Source: Aldrovandia affinis (taxonomy: Eukaryota; Chordata; Actinopteri; Notacanthiformes; Halosauridae). From it: a stretch of 64,000 nucleotides of DNA. The DNA lies in contig JAINUG010000089.1 of assembly GCA_029706075.1 (NCBI GenBank), positions 558,001 to 622,000 on the forward strand, given 5' to 3'. The translations under genes and the position numbers were made by a program. Every line of letters begins with the position of its first letter. Position 1 is the first letter of the stretch. The notes beneath the pieces were generated by a model that saw only the letters and a list, made by a program, of their open reading frames with translations, did not search any database and was not told the DNA's origin. Of this stretch, positions 35,246-46,046 are shown in pieces.

Positions 35246-37436
35246 AGAACATAAGAATACATAATGATGAGAACAGGTCGTTCGGCCCATCTAGGCTCAT
35301 CATGTCCTAATCTAAAGAGTACTACATCTAGCCTGGACTTGAAGCGTTTCTGCCTCTACTACCTGACCTGGCAAGCTGTTCCAGGCATTGACAACTCTTT
35401 GTGTAAAGAAAAACTTCCTAATATCTGTGCGGAATTTGCCTTCAACTAATTTCCACCTGTGGCCTCTTGTTCTGCTGACCCCACTTATCTTAAAAAAATC
35501 TTTGGTATTTCACTTTGTTAATCCCTTTTAGGAATTTAAAAACCTCAATCAAATCCCCCCTAAGTCTCCGTTTGCTAAGTTTAAATAGAGTGAGTGCCCT
35601 AAGTCTATCATCATAACTTTTACCTTTCATACCAGGTATCAGTTTAGTTGCCCTTCTTTGGACTTTTTCCAAGAACTGCACACAACTGCCCAGAACTGCA
35701 CACAATATTCTAAGTGGGGTCTGACAAAGGCATTATATAACATTAATATAACCTCCTTTGATTTATACTCAATACTTTTTGCTATGTATCCCAGCATCCT
35801 GTTGGCTTTTTTCACTGCTGTAGCACACTGCTTTGATGCATAGGCTTTGATCAACTACAACTCCTAAATCCTTTTCAAATTGAACACCTACTAACTTTTC
35901 TCGTCCCATAAAATACTCCTGTCTTATGTTTTTATTTCCCACATGCATAACTTTACATTTAGAAATATTGAATGTCATCTGCCATGTATCTGCCCATTTT
36001 TGGATTTTGTTTAAATCATCTTGGATTACTTTAGTCAATTCCAAACTGTTTGCCAAACCCCCAAGTTTAGTATCATCTGCAAATGTAACTATTTTGCTAC
36101 TAACGTCCATGTCAAGATCATTTATGTAAATAAGGAAGAGCAGAGGTCCCAGCACCGATCCCTGTGGGACACCACTGCCCACAGCACCGAGGTCAGATAC
36201 GGCCCCACCTACTGTTACTCTTTGTATTCGCCCTTGCAGCCAATTATGAACCCACTCTGAAACTACTCCTGCAATTCCTACTGAATTCATTTTCGCAATG
36301 AGCCTCTCATGTGAATGCTTTTTGAAAGTCCAAATATATAATATCATAAGCCTGGTTCAGGTCAACACACTTTGTAGCCTCTTCAAAAAAGTCCAGGAGG
36401 TTTGTTAGGCCTGATCTTCCTTTAGGAAATCCATGTTGGCTCTCCCTTAAAATACTATTATTTTACATGCGATGCAAGTTAAACTGACAGGCCTATAGAT
36501 CCCTGGGTCAGTACGGTCCCCCTTCTTATATATTGGAATTATACTACCCTGCTTCCAGTCATCTGGTATTTCTCCAGTGATTATGGATTGAATGAAAATA
36601 TCTGTCAATGGTTTATATATAATTTCCCCAAGTTTTTTGAGTACTCTGGGATATATGCCATCCAGGCCTGCTGCCTTATTTGTCTTAAGTTTTTGTAGTT
36701 TTTGTAGTACTTCTGCATCCCTTATCTCAAAGTCCTCCAAAACATTCTGTACCTTGTCTATACATTTAGGCATATTTATAACCTCTTCTCTAGTAAAGCT
36801 CTCAACAAAGTAACTGTTTAGTGTGTTATCAATATCCTTACTATTATAAACCAAAGTTCCTTCCTTATTCTTAATGCACTCATCCTTAACTTTCCTTTTT
36901 CTACTACTTGAAAAAAACGTTTTTCCTTTTTCTACTACAATATTGAAAAATTTCCTTTTTTTAGCATATTATTAAACTTGTTTTTCTCTCTGAGTTATCC
37001 TTTTTATATACTCTGTACAGTCGTTTATTTTGCCTCAAAATCTCCTGTAAAGATTTAGTCATCCACTGCGGAGACTGTTTTTTCATCCTATTTTTCCTTA
37101 CTTTGGGGATGAATTTACACTGTACATCTACAATAACCCTTTTAAATATAGTCAATTTTTCATTCACAGTTCTGCAATCTAGAAGTTTTACCCAATCTAT
37201 ATTTTAAATTCTCTCTAATTTTTTAGTCAGCTCGTCTAAAATAAAAAACGAGAGTTAGAGGAGGCTGTCTTAACTTGCCAAAAAATATCAAAAATAACTG
37301 CACTTGCTCCTAGTGGTTCTCCTATCTCTGTGCTGCAAATTCTATCAGGATTGTTACACAAAACCAGATCCAGTATTGATCTCCCTCTCGTAGGCTGAGT
37401 AACAGACTGTACCAAAAAGCAGTCATTGACCATATA
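35246..37436 (-). mobile_element. 5'-truncated CR1 LINE, copy C (about 2.2 kb)
   Basis: On the minus strand it starts inside the endonuclease, at MVNDCFLVQSVTQPTRG (37433), loses ORF1 entirely, and ends at TTCTTATG near 35246. The text matches copy A closely, for example CATCTAGGCTC, GTCCTAATCTAAAGAGTA and the whole polymerase. Truncation at the 5' end is the normal outcome of LINE insertion. The junction at 37436/37437 runs into unrelated DNA. Confidence 0.85.
35480..37433 (-). pseudogene. CR1 ORF2 remnant (copy C)
   Basis: Pieces in several frames: endonuclease end with LDLVLCNNPD and GEPLGAS (37433-37236, the SDH motif lost), linker with WMTKSLQEILRQNKRLYRVY (37167-36961), fingers with LKTNKAAGLDGIYPRVLK (36854-36447), then palm with RIQRVTVGG, SGVPQGSVLGPLLFLIYI and an intact FADD (36347-35769), and the C-terminal part with KVQRRATKLIPGMKGKSYDD (35854-35490). 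The block A segment between 36447 and 36347 is damaged: LDFQKAF reads as WTFKKH. At least four frame breaks make it a dead copy. Confidence 0.85.
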
Positions 37437-38799
37437 ACAGGGACTTCAGAGTTTTGGAAAACTCTCTTAGTTTATTTGGATTTATTTAGTTTTACAATAA
37501 TAAATAAGACCTGTTCCAACGGCCAGGATCCTGTTTACAACCAATGAGTAGCTACCAGTCAGCTTGTAGGCGGAAGTACCAGCTCTGTCACCAGAAGACA
37601 CCTATCAAGTTCATGTCCTGTGATGGAGACTGCTTCAATGACTGGCACAACCAAAATAACCAGTATATTTTCCTGTATTGTCTGACTAAAGAACACTAAC
37701 TGACACTGTAAATAGTTGTGTGCAATGACGGGAGACAATTGCCAGAAGTCCAATTTTGTCTTGGCTAAAAAAGCAGTTTTTTTAAAAACAAAATGTTATA
37801 TTATTTATATATTATTATTATATGTTATTTATACTGGTGCAATATTTTGATATATCTTATTTATTTGGGTAATTTTGACAGCTGTTGCATTATTTTTTAA
37901 AGTTGATAATGTAATGTAAAACAGTTATCACAGTTGAAAAAACTAAAATTCTGTTGTTGCTATCCAATTCTTTCATTTGACTTTGGTGTGTGTGTCTCAT
38001 AGGCAACAGCATGTTGTAATGTGATTCTCAGTGAATTTTCCCACTTGGAGACATTAGGAGACACTTTGAGCTATCACATCAGTATGTGTGGTGTGAGCAC
38101 AATAACAATCCACAATAGTTTGGGTGATAGAAATGTGATTTATAATTATCAAAACATTGTAGTATGTTTCCCAGTGCCACAGAAGTGAATATAAATTATT
38201 GGGCCAATTTGGCCTTGGATAGGGTTTGGGACACTTGGAGACAACCGGTGACACCACTCACTAAAAGGCTTCTAGTTCATGAGTCCTTGGGTATAGAAGT
38301 CCACAGGTATATCATAAAACGTGACTCATTTATTGCTCATATATGGGATTTTACACAAGAAAACTTTACAGTAAAGCCTACGTTCCAGTATGTTTGATCT
38401 TCAGTCCTTTGGGATTTGTTATGTCCACATGCTATTTGAGATATAAACTATAAACTATCCCTATAAACTACCATGTGTTTCCTTTCAAATGATACCAAAT
38501 GTGGGCATGTGACCCTCACAGTTCTTGAGCAATGTTATAACTGTTATAATTGGGTATGTCTAAATAGGGGTGACGGTTAAGGTTTCAAATAAATTGCTTT
38601 GTCTATATGACGTTTACTCTGCTTTGATCTAGTTTTGCTGGACACAGTGTCAGATGAGTGTTTCAATGATAACACAAATTAGGTAGCACACTAGTAAATG
38701 TACAACACTAGGCTGGCACTTTGCTAGGCTGTCAATTTCAAATTGGACATTACCATCTAAATGAGGCCAGCGGTTAATCTGATGAATTGCATATGAGGG
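37437..38799. other. Gene-free AT-rich stretch
   Basis: No gene is recognised. 37780-37870 is dominated by TATTATTTATAT-like sequence. Confidence 0.5.
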
Positions 38800-39150
38800 A
38801 TTTGCACTGTCTATACCCGTGCAATTACATGCAACAATAAACCATTTTGTGTTCAGTTATTACTGTAGTAATACATGAGGGTATGGGAAAAGTATAATTA
38901 CACAACATGATAGTTACCAATGTAACAAGAAGGCTGAAAATCCTAGTGGTTGTTACATAATGTAGCAAAAGGTGTGTATTTACATAATGATAACATGTAA
39001 TAGAGCTGGCCTTGTTTTACATGTGTAATTAAGAACATCGCTCCCTGTTGTTACATATTACCTACATTGCAGTTACTCAGTAATTACCTCTTGTTACCAA
39101 AGTAATTACAATATACAGTAACTACACAGGTATCGGTGCAACTTGCAATG
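38800..39150. repeat. Stretch dense in GTAATTAC / GTTAC words
   Basis: Within about 300 bases the words GTTAC, GTAAC, TAATTAC and ACATGTAAT recur many times in both orientations, for example ATTACCTCTTGTTACCAAAG and AGTAATTACAATATACAGTA. It resembles the interior of an AT-rich MITE-type fish repeat. I could not find defined ends or a target duplication. Confidence 0.35.
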
Positions 39151-40060
39151 TGAAGCGTTACTCAGATTTCCCTGTACACTGTCGTCGGAGACCACCCGAC
39201 GATGTGATTAGTTACCGATGCCTCTGTTGTAGTGGAGGGACTGACAGTACACCATCTGACCCAAGCACTCAGCAATGAGTCTCACTCAGTCATTCATTAA
39301 ACACCCTAGCACTGCACCTATCCATAGAAAGTGTTGTGGATCTCTCGCATGCTACCTCAGAATGCTCTTTAATAAGATATTAGACTGAACAGGAGAGTCA
39401 TTATTTGCAGGTTGTTATGTTTGGAGCAGTAAATTAGCCATGATAATTTAGTCGGATGTTTTTCCAAAGGCTGTTTTTTTTGTGTTGTTTATTATTTTAT
39501 TTATTTCATTTATTTAAAAGGGACAGCACATAATAATCAACATATCCGCAAAAAGGCGTCAATGGGCACAATGCCAGAGTTAGCTCGAGAGCTAATTTTC
39601 ATCTGTAGTCCCTTGGCAGGTGAAAGATTCACTTGCAGGTAAGTGTAGAATAGACTGTGGACCCCATTCTTCACCTGTGGACTGGATTCAATCAATCATT
39701 TTCCTTAACCTTAACTTACAAATAAATGTGTGTTTGTCTTTGTTTTTTCATAAGAATCACAGTTTGGAGAGTTATTTTTTGTGATTACTTAGCCCTCCAA
39801 CATACATTTGCTGCAAGTGTCTATTACAAACTTGCAACTAAAAATCATTAAAGTGCTTGTTTTACCCTGCATCTGTATTCGATACTCCTGAACGTGTCTA
39901 ACTAACCTGCAGTTGTGTTCCACACTCACTGCTATAGGTGCTTTTCACAAACTGTCTTTTAAAATGTATACATTCTAAAAGTTTAACATAACAATGGTGC
40001 TTTTTACCTTTATTAATTGGTGCTCCATTGTCTGCCTTTGATTCTCTTTCACATGATGAA
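39151..40060. other. Gene-free stretch with two old repeat fragments
   Basis: At 39495-39640 the words TTTATTTAAAAGGGACAGCA and GCCAGAGTTAGCTCGAGAGC recall a widespread fish repeat of uncertain class. At 39679-39698 GGACTGGATTCAATCAATCA matches the end of MITE family M, but no partner end is clear. No gene is recognised. Confidence 0.4.
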
Positions 40061-40065
40061 CTACC

Positions 40066-40965
40066 TGTGAGGTTCCGGATAAGGACCCAGACGCAGATCA
40101 GGATTAGGCAAAGAATCATTTAATTTCAGGCAAGGATCAAAACCAGTTGTCAGGGTAGCAGAAGTACAAAATCAAGAAGCAAAGAGAAGTCACAAAACAA
40201 TCCAAAAGTAAAAACTGGTAAAACAGAGAAGGCAAACAAACAAAATCGGCAGGCAAACTCGAAGTGAAAACAGAAGGGGTGTCTAAGGAAAATGCTACAG
40301 ACTCTGGCTTACTAGAAATCGGCACAGGGAATGAAGATCAACGTTCTGATGCTGAATGAACATAAACACAGACTTTAAATACAAGCAGGGAAGGGAAACA
40401 CAATAGGAATCAGGTGTGACTTGGAGGAGAGAGGGGCAGGAACACAGGTGAAAACAATGGGATTAGATAATACCATAACGAGGGGAAACGAAAGACACGG
40501 ACTGGGAATAACACAAACACATAGACAATAAACGACCTGGAAGAGCAGGCAGACACGTGCATAGTTAGAAGGGGAGGAACGCATATAGAAATCTGCGTGC
40601 GAATGAAGTGAAACGTGAGAAGCGTACAGGGTAGAGAGAGAATGATAGCGATAGTTAGAAGCGTGAGATAATTAGTGATTAGTAGTGTTAGTAACTTAAT
40701 CTAAATCCCTAATGTTAGTAGTTAAGTTGGTTAGTACTATATACATCTAACTAATATATACAAAGTGTAATAAGAAAGTAAGGAAGTAAAACGAGATAAT
40801 AAGCTAAGACGGAAAAACCGAAGACAGATTTCCCAAAGTGCATGACAGAATAATGAATGATGAATAATGAAAAATAAACACGGGAACAACAACAACAGAA
40901 CAGATGATGAATAAGAAAAATAAACAAAGTACAAAAACAACAGAACAGAATGTCAAAACATAACA
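40066..40965 (-). mobile_element. Solo LTR, family A, copy 2 (900 bp)
   Basis: It starts TGTGAGGTTCCGG and ends CATAACA, giving TG...CA termini as in copy 1 at 3405-4346. The flanks are CTACC (40061-40065) and CTACG (40966-40970), matching at four of five bases. If the element is taken one base longer on the left and shorter on the right, both copies have perfect 5-bp duplications (ACTAC here, AAAAT in copy 1). Both copies lie in the same orientation. The inner sequence is collinear with a few indels. No coding body remains. The minus-strand frames at 40137-40987 are not genes. Confidence 0.75.
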
Positions 40966-40970
40966 CTACG

Positions 40971-41482
40971 TGTAATGGCAAGATCATATGTAATAGTTGC
41001 AGTTAATTACATGCATTAATGTTGATTTACAATTTGTTTATTCCAAAAACAAACATTTTAGTGTATTTACTTTTTTTTACAAAGATAATTTGCAATTACC
41101 TATCATCACTAGAGGGAATTTATCTTGTTGTGTTTTTTTTTTTCTTCTTCAGTAAATCTGAAAGTCTCCAGGATTTATGGTGAAGTCATTGTAACACCTT
41201 TTTGTATAGTTGTCCTGCATAATTCATACATCAACTCTGCATCCTTCATTGCATAAAAATAATACTATTGTCAATGTCTCTAAAGGTTGTGGAAATTGAG
41301 TGAATTAACTAAAAAAATTTAATGAGCCCACAATTGAAGTTGTTCAGCCTGGGTCAAACAAGATAAGGTTCTTCAATAGATGGGAGTTCGACTTTCCTCT
41401 TAATGAGTCTAAAGGTGTAAGAACTGCATTTAGTCTGCCACATCTGAGAAAACAAATATTTGATCGAAATGCAGGTGGAGGT
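40971..41482. other. Gene-free AT-rich stretch
   Basis: Nothing recognisable apart from a T run at 41131-41143. Confidence 0.5.
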
Positions 41483-41506
41483 GGGGGTGGGGGTGGGGGC
41501 TGGGGG
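41483..41506 (+). other. G-quadruplex-forming motif
   Basis: Four runs of five G are separated by loops of 1, 1 and 2 bases (T, T, CT), so the motif fits the standard G4 pattern with very short loops. It lies on the plus strand. Its role, if any, is unknown. Confidence 0.8.
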
Positions 41507-41935
41507 ATGAAGAAAAAAACAAAAACAAGACACCACTGAAGCCGATATGTGGGATTGGGTCAAAAGAATTCAAGGCCGGCGTTGCCATCGTGGGGCCCGG
41601 TGTCAGACAACGCTCCGTGCTCAGGCAGTTCAGGAGCACGGGTTGCGAGGTAATGATCACGGAATGTTCTAGCTGGTCTCCACGGGTCTCGTGTTGCTAA
41701 TTAGGAAGCGCTGTGAGCCTGTGAATGCATTTCACGCGTCCCCCGGCAGCTATTGAGCTATTGCTCAGTGTAGGAGGATGGAACTGATGTAGAGGACTGG
41801 GAACAATCAATGCCATAAAACAAAAACAAACAAAAAAATGGCATAAAGCACAGCTAGTTTTAATTCTGTTTTCCATCTCCCCTCCTCCACCCCATTTTAA
41901 TTTCTGACCATATTGTAATGAAGATTGGTGGGAGT
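41507..41935. other. Gene-free spacer
   Basis: No gene is recognised between the G4 motif and the hairpin. Confidence 0.5.
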
Positions 41936-41967
41936 ATATTGTACCTGTTGCCAAACAGGTACAATAT
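41936..41967. repeat. Perfect 14-bp inverted repeat with a 4-base loop
   Basis: The arms ATATTGTACCTGTT and AACAGGTACAATAT are exact complements around the loop GCCA. The symmetry stops abruptly on both sides. There is no T run after it and no gene before it, so it is not a terminator. Confidence 0.85.
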
Positions 41968-42439
41968 GACCGTCTGTCAACAGTAAGGGAGTCTTTTGAT
42001 GAGAAAACTTGGCAAAAGTGATGTTTTCTTTTGCTTCTGGATACAAAGGCTGGTCATGCCCAGACTGTATATATTATGTATTCATACTGCAGCATTTATT
42101 TTATGCTGTCCACCAATGCCTGTAGTAGTTTCTGTTCTGAGCTGAGTGGTAATGAATAGCGAGCCTTATAGAGCCTACAATTCAGGCACTCTCTCTTCTT
42201 CTTTAAAGGACGGCCTGAGGCTATGTGAACTTTTTAGACCTTTAATATAGTTTGCAAAGCCAGGATGATTGGCATGATTTTCCCGGACTGGCATTGTTTT
42301 AGAAGGGTCATGGTCATGCCCTAGCTTTTGTTTGTTATCCCTCTGTTATACTTGCTGTGAGCTGCCATTAAGTTTTATAAGGATTCCGTTTTGTGTATAA
42401 CCAAGATATATAGGTAACTGCCAAACTATACACTTGAGT
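41968..42439. other. Gene-free stretch
   Basis: No gene is recognised. Confidence 0.5.
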
Positions 42440-42925
42440 AAATGATGGATACAACCTATATTGAAAGCAGGTGCTTTAACACAGGTGTGGTTCCTGAATT
42501 AATTAAGGAATTAACATCCCATAATACTTAGGGTCATGGGCAGGCCAAGTTCCCCATTATTTTGCCTAGCATGACCAGAAGAAGAGATCTCAGTGACTTT
42601 GAAAGAGGGGTGATTGTTGGGGCATGTTTGCCACTAGCTTCAGTGACAAAGACAGCTCAACTTCCTGATGTTTCACGAGGAACAGTGGCTATGGTGATTT
42701 TGGCATGAAAGTCTGAGGTAAAGGCAACAACTGGGGGCAACTGTGATCAAAAGTGCATACTCCTTGACCGTGATGTCCATGCATTGGTTTGAGATGCAAG
42801 GCAAAGCAGATGAGCAACTCGAGAACTTCACGGGGAAGGGATACTATGGTTAGGTTGTGGCCCTATTAAGACGCTTTATGTTGGTGTTTCATTGATTTTG
42901 GCAGTTACTTGTATATTATGCTGAT
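42440..42925 (+). mobile_element. Tc1-like transposon relic with large internal deletion
   Basis: A start codon at 42571 opens 45 codons reading MTRRRDLSDFERGVIVGA and then TAQLPDVSRGTVAMV, the N-terminal helix-turn-helix of a Tc1-like transposase that binds the element's inverted ends. A stop follows at 42706-42708. The catalytic DDE domain is absent. The downstream stretch GTTTCATTGATTTTGGCAGT is of the kind seen at the 3' side of fish Tc1 elements. The approximate limits come from where such sequence fades. No inverted terminal pair could be fixed. Confidence 0.6.
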
Positions 42926-42959
42926 TGAAGCTATCTGAGCAGAACAAGTAGGCACAAAG

Positions 42960-43193
42960 TAGCCACGTTAAAGGTACATTTCACACTGATACTTGGAAGA
43001 TTTTTTACACCTAGCTATTAATACTTGTAATAGCTTGCCAGAACTCTTAGTAGAAGCAGAGACTCTTGGGGTGTTCAAGACCAGGCTTGACACAGTGCTC
43101 GATACTCTCGAGTGCTCGAGACAGTAGACCAAATAACAAACCTAGATGCAGTAAATAACCTGTTCTTATCATCAAACATTCTTAGTTCCTTTC
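42960..43193 (+). mobile_element. Old CR1 3' UTR fragment, copy D
   Basis: AAAGGTACATTTCACAC, then GAAGATTTTTTACAC, AATAGCTTGCCAGAACTC, GTGTTCAAGACCAGGCTTGA and finally AACAAACCTAGATGCAGT follow the same order as the 3' UTR of copy B (33421-33646) but with much greater divergence. It ends ACATTCTTAG, a decayed octamer. It belongs to an older CR1 subfamily. Confidence 0.65.
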
Positions 43194-46005
43194 CCCAGAC
43201 ATTAGAACTTGACTCACATATCTTCTTGCACTGACAACAATTTTTCCCAAAAGAAAAAAAAAAAAAGATAAAAATTCAGCCTGCGGGGAGATAAACATTA
43301 GTTATCTTGAACATAAAGTGACCTGACCCAGAGGAAACAACATTAATCTGAGGCCTGCCTGGTTCTGCCTAAGCAGTGGGAGACTGACCCTGGTGAATCT
43401 GCCAACTGTGGTACGAGTCCCAATTAATGAGGAACGCTGCTGTTCCTCGAGGTACAGAAAATGCCAGAAGACAATATACGTTACGACATATAAAAAGCAG
43501 CTGCAATCACCAATACAGGATTCGTCATCTATAAAGGACTCCCTCTAACTAATAAAGTTGGAGTTAATCATGGAATTAATCATGATGGTAAACATGTCGT
43601 TATCGCCTGCCAACAAATGCCAATGGAACTAGCAGGGGTTGTAAGCCAGATGCTGGAGTACGTAGTGTCATGTTCCAATAACAAAGTGGAGGCTAGCTCT
43701 GTGTGGTGCAACTTTTACTGTATTTTCCTACAGCCGACCCACTGCGCATGTGCACCACAGCCTGCGAAAAATGCCACATTCATTCGTCCAACACTTTACA
43801 ACATCAGAATACAGCAGGCTATCTAGCTGTGCAAAGCTAGGCTGGCATAACGATGCATATTATTATAAATGCTAAATACTAGCTAAACAAGTACTGAACT
43901 AAAGTACAGACACAACATATAGAAGAGGGCATCTGGCTGTGGTCGTGGAGGGGTAGTGGGCAAGTTCCATTCATGAACCCTGCTTTATACAAACCATACA
44001 CATAAAATGTAATGTACATATTTTATATATAGGATGTATCCCTTCATTGGCACACTGCTGATTATGATGTCCCCCATTTTTATTAAATCGTAACATTACA
44101 GATATGATCCTGACCAATATCATCAGCACCCCCCAACAATATGATCAGAATTCCCTCTTCACAACTCAGTCACCCCTCTCGATTAGTTGAACATCCCTAT
44201 TCCGCCATGCAACGTCCCATGAAAACTGTTTGAATCTGGTCACCCTACTACTGGTACAGTGAATATGATTTTGAAATTCAAAGTGTGAAGCTTCATGTCT
44301 GTACATATGTGCATTGTTTGTTGCTTTTGGACCATGTCCTTCAAATGAGCATATCGAACTGAACTGACGGTACCTGCTTAAGCTATACCAAGGTTAGTTC
44401 AATTAAGTTAATAGTGTCTATAGTTTTACTTAGATCATAGTTTTCTTCTATATCAGACACAAGTTATACCAAGGTTACTTTAGGATACTGACACTAATAT
44501 GGCGACTATTTTCAATAGATTTCAATAGCTGTACCTCATAGAACCATTGCAGAATTTAATTGTAATAATTCAGTGTAATGCATTGCTGTAACAGAATATA
44601 TATCATAGGCGTAACGAGTGAGGGGAACGGGGGCAATATGTCCCCCCCAATATCCAAAACAGTCATATCTGCCCCCCCAAATCATTGGTGGATATAAAAC
44701 ATTCCCCTTCATTATGTCTTCCCCCATTTTTTATATGTGGTTATGCCCTTGGTATACATGGATTTATTTAATTGCCTTTTTTTCCTATAAATATGTGATC
44801 CGTACTCATCTCAGCCTTGCCCTTCAGTAACCTTGGCATGGCTAGAGTGTGATCAGACTGTGGCGTCTTCCAACCTTACAGCATTTTACAAGCTTTAGAG
44901 GTGCTGAATTGAATTTAATGAACTGAATCTAATTTCTCAGAATTATACTATCTAAAGACATAAATGTGTCATACAACTATGTGTTCATAATATGTTGTAG
45001 CAATAAAGGAATGAAATCAGGAATGCCAACACTGAATGAACAATCAGAGAGACAATGTCAATTCATCCTATTATGTTGACTCTTAAACTGCAAAACAAAC
45101 ATATAGCAACAATAACCTGTGCTAAAAACAATCTGTGAGATTTTATGCTCGTTTCATATTTAGATTGATATCGTCACACCGAGAACAAGCTGGGCATGTA
45201 TGACATAAACAACCCACCACCAAAGAAGTGATATATATGTATAAGAAATCCTTAACAAGGAAAATGTAACAATAACTGGTTAAATTTTACACCTCCAGGA
45301 ATGACTTGTTGTGCTTTTAGAACAAGGCAGACACATTTATTGTGCCATTGCTTGCAGGGTGCTATTGTTTCTAATTGGAAGAAGAAGCACAGCAGACATC
45401 TTATGTTGTGTACTGCTTTCCCACTGAGGGGCATGGCTTATTTGTCTTAGTTTTTGTCTTGACTGCTTTTAATTAGATACGTTTGATTAGGCTATTATGT
45501 GCATGTGGCTCTGTATTTAACATTTAACAAGTGTGTTGCTGGGGCTGTTTTGGCAATAAAATGGTACCAGTGAAGTGGTTTATTCAACATGTTATTGATA
45601 AGATCGGGCTCCTAACACATTTGGGGCAGCACATTTCATTTTTTAGGCCCTAAAACATTTGATTGAACTATGAAATATTCCCAATTATTGTGAATAGTAA
45701 TTTATGTAACTAATTTGCTTAAAGGGTGCACATGAAGCTGCAGAGATGGCTTTATGTGTAGATTTATTTGACCATAAACACATTTCCTACACATACGTAA
45801 TTTTTTCACAAAGGAACAGCAGATCCTTTTTAAGGGATGGCAAATTCATCAGCGGCATCCAATCAAAAGCTCACTCACATAACTAATGCAACAGCAAGCT
45901 TATCTGTAACAAGTAGCGCCATCCACAGTGTGTGCCAGGACCAGGTTTATGAAACACTGTACTGAGAGAATGCATACATCTACATCTTTTAAGGAAAATG
46001 TATAC
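43194..46005. other. Gene-free stretch
   Basis: No gene is recognised. An A-rich run sits at 43251-43266. The direct words GTTAATCATGGAATTAATCATG lie around 43564. At 44025-44100 and 44620-44735 two C-rich segments share ATGTC(TT)CCCCCATTTTT and could be fragments of one dispersed repeat. Confidence 0.4.
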
Positions 46006-46046
46006 ATACACACACATACATGCACACACACACACACACACACACA
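46006..46046. repeat. (AC)n microsatellite
   Basis: Imperfect ACACATACATGC units pass into a pure AC run of about 12 units. Confidence 0.95.

Noticed and set aside
41697-41954. 85-codon minus-strand frame near the palindrome
   Set aside because: No domain. It overlaps the hairpin only by chance.
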